Below, in pieces: positions 58,313 through 64,000 of a DNA stretch of 64,000 nt. The notes beneath the pieces were generated by a model, which was not told the DNA's origin, made no database searches, and saw nothing but the letters and a program-made list of their open reading frames with translations. The stretch's first letter is position 1. Each line of letters opens with the position of its first letter. This stretch comes from Phenylobacterium sp. (GTDB lineage: Bacteria > Pseudomonadota > Alphaproteobacteria > Caulobacterales > Caulobacteraceae): assembly GCA_017991675.1 (NCBI GenBank), contig JAGOQB010000002.1:1-64000 (forward strand). The letters run 5' to 3'. Position numbers and translations under genes: made by a program.

Positions 58313-58347
58313 GAAGCCGCCCGCGCCCGCCCCGCGCGGGCGGCTTC
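58313..58347 (+). terminator. Terminator after the glycine-zipper pair
   Basis: GAAGCCGCCCGCG and CGCGGGCGGCTTC pair perfectly around nine bases. The T run afterwards is short (CACTTTTG). It lies 40 bases after the second stop. Confidence 0.7.
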
Positions 58348-58633
58348 TCACTTTTGCCCGCCCGCCCAGGTCCGCAGATCAATCGAATAGGTGGCGCGGG
58401 CGCACTCTTGGTAGGCGAGACCTAACCTCAGGTCGCCGACTTGAAGTTTCCGGGCAGGCCTGAAGGCCGATTTTTCCTTTACTTTTCAACAGACGAGGCA
58501 GCATCTGTCGCTGTCGATCCGGCGCGTTCGTCGCCCGGGTCCGCATCCAGTTCTTTTGCAGACGCAGAACCGCGCCGAGCAGCCGGCGAGCGTGTCCGTC
58601 GCCGGTCCGCGACGCGCCGCAAGGAAGCGGAAG

Positions 58634-58933
58634 ATGATCATTTTCTCCACACGCGCCCGGGTCGCAGGAGCGGTCCCGGAGGCCGTCGCATGGGCCGCGG
58701 AGATCGCGCAGGTCGTGACCAAGGCGAGCGGCGTCGCCATCGAGGTGGCGACCCGGGTCGGCGGCCACAACGACATCATCTGGGTCTCCCGGCTCGACAA
58801 CATGGCCGCCGTCGAGGCGCTCATGGAAAAGGTCCAGGGCGACCCGAACTATCATGCGGCGATCAAAAAGGCCCAGGAGAAGCAACTGTTCGACAGCCTC
58901 AGCGTCGAGCAGGCCTTCTGGCGCACGATCTGA
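58634..58933 (+). CDS. Small hypothetical protein, likely dimeric alpha/beta-barrel fold
   Basis: The 99-residue protein has strand-helix-strand pattern MIIFSTRARVAGAVPEAVAW, VAIEVATRVGGHNDIIWVSR and AVEALMEKVQGDPNYHAAIK, which is how NIPSNAP/ABM-like dimeric barrels look. AAGGAAG precedes the ATG at 58634. The 286-base gap before it has no gene and no strong element beyond the terminator. Function is unknown. Confidence 0.7.
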   Translation: MIIFSTRARVAGAVPEAVAWAAEIAQVVTKASGVAIEVATRVGGHNDIIWVSRLDNMAAVEALMEKVQGDPNYHAAIKKAQEKQLFDSLSVEQAFWRTI

Positions 58934-58942
58934 CGGGCGGCT

Positions 58943-59674
58943 TTAGGAACGGCACGCCCACAGCAGGTGCTCGCAATTGCCGTCGCCGCCGGCGATCGGA
59001 CTGTCGGCCGTGGCGCGGACGATCCAGCCCGAACGCTGCAGGAAGGCCGACACCTCTTCCAGCGCCCGGAGGCGCGCGGCTGCGTCCTTGACCAGCCCGC
59101 CCTTGCCGACGTGCTCGGGCCCGACCTCGAACTGCGGCTTGACCAGCGCGACCAGGTCGGCCCCGCCGGCGGCGAGGCCCAGGGCGGCCGGCAGCGCCTT
59201 GGCCAGGCCGATGAAGCTGACGTCGGTGACGATGAGGTCCGGCGCGACCGGGATCAGGTGCGGATCGAGGCTGCGGGCGTCGACGCCCTCCAGCCCAACC
59301 ACCCGCGGGTCGCCCGCCAGCTTGGGATGGAGCTGCCCGCGGCCGACGTCGACGGCGTAGACCCGCGCTGCGCCGCGTAACAGGCAGACCTCGGTGAAGC
59401 CGCCGGTCGAGGCCCCGACGTCGAGCACGGTGCGGCCCTCGACCTGGACCGGCCAGAGATCGAGGGCATGGACCAGTTTCAGCGCCCCACGCCCGACGTA
59501 GGGGTGCGCCGCGACGGCCGCGAGCGCCGCGTCCTCCTCGATCAGCTCCGAGGGTTTGGACAGCACGCGGCCGGCGACGCTGACGCCGCCGGCCTCGATG
59601 GCCGCCCTGGCCTTGGCGCGGCTGTCGAACAGGCCACGTTCGACCAGGACGACATCCGCGCGCTTCTTGCCCAA
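58943..59674 (-). CDS. tlyA: TlyA family rRNA (cytidine-2'-O)-methyltransferase
   Basis: The 243-residue protein has an N-terminal S4 RNA-binding domain (KKRADVVLVERGLFDSRAKA, VSVAGRVLSKPSELI) and an FtsJ-type methyltransferase domain (VEGRTVLDVGASTGGFTEVC, DLIVTDVSFIGLAKALPAAL, LVALVKPQFEVG). It methylates 16S and, in some bacteria, 23S rRNA. The frame has no ATG near the family start; TTG at 59674 precedes GKKRADVV. The gene starts 16 bases after the acyl-CoA ligase stop on the same strand, so probably co-transcribed with it. Confidence 0.92.
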   Translation of the reverse strand: MGKKRADVVLVERGLFDSRAKARAAIEAGGVSVAGRVLSKPSELIEEDAALAAVAAHPYVGRGALKLVHALDLWPVQVEGRTVLDVGASTGGFTEVCLLRGAARVYAVDVGRGQLHPKLAGDPRVVGLEGVDARSLDPHLIPVAPDLIVTDVSFIGLAKALPAALGLAAGGADLVALVKPQFEVGPEHVGKGGLVKDAAARLRALEEVSAFLQRSGWIVRATADSPIAGGDGNCEHLLWACRS

Positions 59675-59690
59675 GCCTTGTCCAGGCGGG

Positions 59691-61445
59691 TTAGGCCTGC
59701 TCCTCAACAAAGAGCTTCTTCAGCTCGTTCTTGAGAATCTTGCCGTTCGGGTTGCGAGGCAAGGTCTCGTGCCAGAACTTCACCTTCACCGGCACCTTAT
59801 AGGCTGCCAGGTGCTCGGCGACGTGGGCGCGGAGCTCCTCCTCGGTCGCCGAGGCCCCGGGCTTGAGGGTCACGACCGCGGCCGGCTCCTCGCCCAGGGT
59901 CCGGTGCGGGATGCCGACGATGGCCGCGTCCATCACCGCCGGGTGGTCGTAGAGAACGTTCTCGACCTCGATGCAGTAGATGTTCTCGCCGCCGCGGATC
60001 AGCATGTCCTTGGCCCGGTCGATGATGAAGCAGAAGCCTTCCTCGTCCAGGCGCGCCAGGTCGCCGGTCCGGACCCAGCCGTCGACGAAGGTCTGGGCCG
60101 TCGCTTCGGGCTTGTTCCAGTAGTTCTTCACGACCTGCGGGCCGCGGGCCCAGAGCTCGCCCACCTGGTTCGGCGCGAGCACGGTGACGCCGTCGGCCGG
60201 GTCACGGATCTCCAGGTCGCTGACCGGAACCGCCGGGCCGCAGCTGTCGGGACGATTGGCGTAGTCCTCGGCGCCGTGGGTGGTGACGGTGGCGCAGGTC
60301 TCGGTCATGCCCCAGCCGTTGCCGGGCGCCGACTTCGGGAAGGTTTCCTTGATCTTGCGGACCAGCTCCGGAGCCGAGGGCGCGCCGCCGTAGGAGACCG
60401 ATTCCAGCGAGGACAGATCGTAGTTGGCCCGGGCCGGATGCTCGATCAACTGCCAGGCGATGGTCGGCACGCCGCCGGCCGACTGGATCTTCTCGCGCTG
60501 GATCAGCTCGAAGGCGCGGATCACGTCCCACTTGTGCATCATCACCAGCTTGGCGCCGCCGGCCAGCGAGGCGTTCAGCACGGCCATGCAGCCGGTGACG
60601 TGGAAGAACGGAATCGAGATCAGCGACGAGCGCTGCGGCGCGTTGGGATCGGGCTCCGGCGGCTTCTCGCCGCGGCGCAGGAAGGCGCGCGCGCCGGCCA
60701 CCGCGCCGGCCATGATGTTCGAGTTGACCGCCCGCTGGGTGGCCAGGGCGCCCTTCGGCCGCCCCGTGGTGCCCGAGGTGTAGAAGATGGTGGCGTCGTC
60801 GTCGGGATGGATGTCGACCGCCGGCAGCGGCTGGTCGGGCAGGTTCGCCCATTCGTTGGCGCCGCCCAGCACGCTTTCCAGCGTGGTGACCTGGGGATGG
60901 GCGATCTCCTCGCGCGAGCGGCTGACATAGACGCGCACGAGGTCGGGGCAGTTGGGCAGGTGCTCGGTCAAGCGCTCGTAGCGCTCGGCGTCCATCAGCA
61001 CGACCTTGCTGCCGGAATCGGTCAGGCCGTATTCGAGCTCAGGCCCCGTCCACCAAGCGTTCAGCGGGGTGACGATCGCGCCCAGCGAGGCCGCGGCGTA
61101 GAACGCCACCACCCATTCGGGCAGGTTGCGCATGATGACGGCGACGCGGTCGCCCTTCTGCACGCCGTCGGCCTGCAGCTGCCGGGCCAGCGCGGACACC
61201 GCGCGGTAGAAGGCTTCGTAGGTGACGCGCTCGTCTTCGTAGACGAGGAAGGCCTTTTCGCCGTGGGCGCGGCCCAGCTCGACGATCGAGCGCAACGACG
61301 GCGGCAGGTTCTTCCAGGTCCGGGTCGGAATGCCGCGGATCTCCACGGTCTCCATCTCGGCCGGCGATCCAGGCGCGGTGATCAGCGCGTGGGCCTGGGC
61401 GATGGACATGGCGGGCCAACCAGCGGGCAGCGCAGCCTCGGACAT
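59691..61445 (-). CDS. Acyl-CoA synthetase (AMP-dependent, class I adenylate-forming)
   Basis: The 584-residue protein has FYTSGTTGRPKGALATQRAV as P-loop-like motif, NGWGMTETCATVTTHGAED as the A5 region, GWVRTGDLARLDEEGFCFII as A7-A8, IRGGENIYCIEVENVL, and the catalytic Lys end RNPNGKILKNELKKLF. It differs from the ligase at 6459 at most positions. Acid substrate unknown; medium- or long-chain acids are likely. Start ATG 61445. Followed by tlyA. Confidence 0.92.
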   Translation of the reverse strand: MSEAALPAGWPAMSIAQAHALITAPGSPAEMETVEIRGIPTRTWKNLPPSLRSIVELGRAHGEKAFLVYEDERVTYEAFYRAVSALARQLQADGVQKGDRVAVIMRNLPEWVVAFYAAASLGAIVTPLNAWWTGPELEYGLTDSGSKVVLMDAERYERLTEHLPNCPDLVRVYVSRSREEIAHPQVTTLESVLGGANEWANLPDQPLPAVDIHPDDDATIFYTSGTTGRPKGALATQRAVNSNIMAGAVAGARAFLRRGEKPPEPDPNAPQRSSLISIPFFHVTGCMAVLNASLAGGAKLVMMHKWDVIRAFELIQREKIQSAGGVPTIAWQLIEHPARANYDLSSLESVSYGGAPSAPELVRKIKETFPKSAPGNGWGMTETCATVTTHGAEDYANRPDSCGPAVPVSDLEIRDPADGVTVLAPNQVGELWARGPQVVKNYWNKPEATAQTFVDGWVRTGDLARLDEEGFCFIIDRAKDMLIRGGENIYCIEVENVLYDHPAVMDAAIVGIPHRTLGEEPAAVVTLKPGASATEEELRAHVAEHLAAYKVPVKVKFWHETLPRNPNGKILKNELKKLFVEEQA

Positions 61446-61621
61446 GGGCGTTCTCCTAATGCTCGCGCGGGCCTTAACGCGCCCGCGTCATCGTAGGTGA
61501 ACAAGCATAACCTAGCCGCCGAGGCAAACGTGCGTTTGACGCGGCGTCAGGTAATCGCACCAAAGCTGGACGAACGCCGCCCCGCCGACCATTCATCGAC
61601 GGAGCGGGGTAACGGGGTTGG

Positions 61622-64000
61622 CTAGACGACCGCCTCCAGCAAGCTGAGCGCATGCTCGAGCTTGGTCTTGGCGGCCTCGGATTCGGCCAGGCGTTCGCGA
61701 TTCTCCTCGACCACCTCTTCCTTGGCGTTGGCGACGAAGGCCGGATTGCCGAGCTTCTTCATCACGTGGGCGATGTCGGAGGCGTGGCCGGCGATCTCCT
61801 TGGCCAGGCGCGCGCGCTCGGCGGTCAGGTCGATGAACTCGGCCACCGGCAGGGCCAGGGTCGCGCCGTTGACGACGAAGGGGATGGCCCCCTGCGGCGC
61901 CTGCTCGACGAAGCTGACCTCGGCCACGCGCAGGGTCTGGGCGATGACCGCCGCGTTGGCGGCGAACACCGCGCGCTGGGCGTCGGTGGCGTCGACGACC
62001 AGCAGCGGCGGGCGGGCCGAGTGCGGGACGTTGAGCTCGGCCTTCACCGAGCGGCCCTCGCTGACCGCGGCGACGATCAGGCCGATCTCGGCGTCAGCGT
62101 CCGGGTCGATCAGGGTGTCGGCCAGCTGCGGCCAACGGGCGGTGATCAGCATGCCCTCGCCGCGCGCCGCGCCGAGGTCGGCGGTCTGGGCCCACAGCTC
62201 CTCGGTCAGGAACGGCATGACCGGGTGCAGCAGCTTGAGGATGACGTCGAGCGCCCAGGCGGCGGTGGCCTGGGTCTCGGCCTTCAGGGCCTCGTCGGTC
62301 CCGTTGAGCAGCGGCTTGGCCAGCTCGACGTACCAGTCGCAGAAGGTGTTCCAGATGAACCGGTAGAGGCCGTTGGCCGCGCCGTCGAAGCTGCAGCCCT
62401 CCAGCGACTTGCTGATCGCATGGGCGGTGCGCACCGTCTCGCCGACGATCCAGCGGTTCAGCACGCCCTTGACGTTGGCCGGATCGAAGCCTTCGGCCCG
62501 GGCGCAGCCGTTCACCTGGGCGAAGCGGGCGGCGTTCCAGAGCTTGGTGCCGAAGTTGCGGTAGCCCTCGATGCGCTGGCGCGACAGCTTGATGTCGCGG
62601 GCCTGGCCCGACATGGCGGTCAGGGTGAAGCGCAGGGCGTCGGCGCCGTAGTCGTCGACCAGCTCCAGCGGGTCCATGACGTTGCCCTTGGACTTGGACA
62701 TCTTCTTGCCCTCGGCGTCGCGGACCAGGGCGTTGATGAAGACGCGGTCGAAGGGCACCTCGCCCATGAAGTGGATGCCCATCATCATCATCCGGGCGAC
62801 CCAGAAGAAGATGATGTCAAAGCCGGTGACCAGGGTGCTGGTCGGGTAGAACCGTTCCAGGTCGCTGGTCTTTTCCGGCCAGCCCATGGTCGAGAACGGC
62901 CACAGGCCCGAGGAGAACCAGGTGTCGAGGACGTCCTCGTCCTGGCGCAGCGGCTCGTCGTGGCCATAGTGCTCGCGGGCCAGGGCCTTTGCGCCCTCCT
63001 CGCTCTCGGCGACGAAGATCTTGCCGTCCGGGCCGTACCAGGCCGGAATGCGGTGCCCCCACCAGAGCTGGCGCGAGATGCACCACGGCTCGATGTTCCG
63101 CATCCACTCGAAGTAGGTCTTTTCCCAGTGGCGGGGCTCGAAGACCGTGCGGCCTTCTTCGACTGCCTTGATCGCCGGCTCGGCCAGGACCTTGGCGTCG
63201 ACGTACCACTGGTCGGTCAGATAGGGCTCGATGACCACGCCCGAACGGTCGCCGTGCGGGACGGCGTGACGGGTCTTTTCGATCTCGCGCAGCAGGCCCA
63301 GTTCCTCGAAGGCGGCGACCACCTTCTTGCGCGCCTCGAAGCGGTCCAGGCCGCGATACTCGGCCGGCGCGTTCTCGTTGATCTTCGCGTCATCGGTGAA
63401 GATGTTGATCATCGGCAGGTTGTTGCGCTTGCCGACCTGGTAGTCGTTGAAGTCGTGGGCCGGGGTGATCTTCACCGCGCCCGAGCCCTTTTCCGGGTCG
63501 GCGTAGTCGTCGGCGATGATCGGGACCGGACGGTTCACGATCGGCAGGCGCACGGCGCGGCCGATCAGGCCCTGGTAGCGCTCGTCGCTCGGATGGACCG
63601 CCACGGCAGTGTCGCCGAGCATGGTCTCCGGGCGGGTGGTCGCCACGACGATCTCGCCGGAGCCGTCCTCGAGCGGATAGGCGAAGTGATAGAAGGCGCC
63701 GTCGACTTCCTTCTGCTCGACCTCGATGTCCGAGATCGCGGTCTGGAAGTGCGGATCCCAGTTCACCAGGCGCTTGTCGCGATAGATCAGGCCCTGCTTG
63801 TGCAGGGTGACGAACACCTTGCGGACCGCCTCGGACAGCCCCTCGTCGAGGGTGAAGCGTTCACGGCTCCAGTCGCAGGACGCGCCCAGGCGGCGCAGCT
63901 GGTTGGTGATGGTTCCGCCGCTCTGCGCCTTCCATTCCCAGACCTTGGCGATGAACTCCTCGCGGCCCATGTCGCGCCGGCCGATGTTGCCGGCCGCGGC
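61622..64000 (-). CDS. valS: Valyl-tRNA synthetase (5' end beyond window)
   Basis: The 793 codons visible are the C-terminal majority of ValS; the frame stays open to the edge and reads AAAGNIGRRDMGREEFIAKV, so the first residues of the enzyme, including the HIGH motif, lie outside. The editing domain includes DIEVEQKEVDGAFYHFAYPL and TTRPETMLGDTAVAVHPSDE, and the KMSKS loop is KKMSKSKGNVMDPLELVDDY. The tail has the family coiled coil ARLAKEIAGHASDIAHVMKK. It charges tRNA-Val and hydrolyses mischarged threonyl-tRNA. Confidence 0.98.
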   Translation of the reverse strand, partial: AAAGNIGRRDMGREEFIAKVWEWKAQSGGTITNQLRRLGASCDWSRERFTLDEGLSEAVRKVFVTLHKQGLIYRDKRLVNWDPHFQTAISDIEVEQKEVDGAFYHFAYPLEDGSGEIVVATTRPETMLGDTAVAVHPSDERYQGLIGRAVRLPIVNRPVPIIADDYADPEKGSGAVKITPAHDFNDYQVGKRNNLPMINIFTDDAKINENAPAEYRGLDRFEARKKVVAAFEELGLLREIEKTRHAVPHGDRSGVVIEPYLTDQWYVDAKVLAEPAIKAVEEGRTVFEPRHWEKTYFEWMRNIEPWCISRQLWWGHRIPAWYGPDGKIFVAESEEGAKALAREHYGHDEPLRQDEDVLDTWFSSGLWPFSTMGWPEKTSDLERFYPTSTLVTGFDIIFFWVARMMMMGIHFMGEVPFDRVFINALVRDAEGKKMSKSKGNVMDPLELVDDYGADALRFTLTAMSGQARDIKLSRQRIEGYRNFGTKLWNAARFAQVNGCARAEGFDPANVKGVLNRWIVGETVRTAHAISKSLEGCSFDGAANGLYRFIWNTFCDWYVELAKPLLNGTDEALKAETQATAAWALDVILKLLHPVMPFLTEELWAQTADLGAARGEGMLITARWPQLADTLIDPDADAEIGLIVAAVSEGRSVKAELNVPHSARPPLLVVDATDAQRAVFAANAAVIAQTLRVAEVSFVEQAPQGAIPFVVNGATLALPVAEFIDLTAERARLAKEIAGHASDIAHVMKKLGNPAFVANAKEEVVEENRERLAESEAAKTKLEHALSLLEAVV

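Overview
The window is a GC-rich alphaproteobacterial chromosome segment, most likely from the family Caulobacteraceae (Phenylobacterium or Caulobacter type). The evidence is the codon usage, two LexA boxes of the alphaproteobacterial form GTTC-N7-GTTC, a PEPxxWA-type sorting tail, a large TonB-dependent receptor and Caulobacter-like housekeeping proteins. This placement is inferred from gene content; no rRNA gene is present. I see no tRNA, CRISPR array or intact mobile element. The only mobile DNA is a transposase tail at the left edge, and one phage-terminase-like gene is broken.

Left part (1-17 kb): IS remnant; a GT87 membrane glycosyltransferase; a membrane LytTR regulator divergent from a two-subunit molybdenum hydroxylase (IorA/IorB-like) that overlaps a membrane-anchored BTAD regulator; a nitronate monooxygenase plus acyl-CoA ligase operon divergent from a LysR gene with a clear T-N11-A operator; MFS transporter, DHFR-like reductase, pncA, MpaB-like oxygenase, sterol-desaturase-like hydroxylase and DedA. 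Then comes an SOS-controlled terminase-small-subunit-like gene carrying a frameshifting deletion.

Middle (17-38 kb): a small outer-membrane barrel, a FabH-like synthase, GrpB, an M48 protease, DUF488, MscS, an M49-like peptidase, a pentad-repeat protein, GNAT, cupin, DUF2277, a TonB receptor, a Tat-exported M20 peptidase whose metal ligands differ from the canonical set, a CYP153-like P450, VOC, an Rrf2/NsrR-like regulator divergent from a single-domain globin, TetR, a NUDIX CoA pyrophosphatase, a YghU-type GST, a DsbA-like lipoprotein with a CPYS active site, a CAP-domain protein and a PEPxxWA sorting-tail protein.

Right part (38-64 kb): mostly core metabolism and information processing. 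It holds glyQ-glyS-ppdK as one unit with a promoter embedded in an upstream terminator; glnK-amtB with an NtrC-like site and two leader hairpins; ispE with a TPR lipoprotein; ETF-ubiquinone oxidoreductase; a UDG-4-like glycosylase lacking two of four cluster cysteines; a soluble lytic transglycosylase; a short GT2-like protein; an SOS-controlled radical SAM gene; a TrmA/RumA-like RNA methyltransferase; two tandem glycine-zipper proteins behind a helically phased inverted-repeat array; TlyA; an acyl-CoA ligase; and valS running off the right edge.

The most unusual signals are regulatory. Two unlinked genes share the same compact SOS promoter: a LexA box over the -35, TATGCT as the -10, and the start codon 7 nt after it, which predicts leaderless transcripts. 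The glycine-zipper pair has a four-element phased array upstream. The glyQ and glnK leaders carry structures that could control expression.
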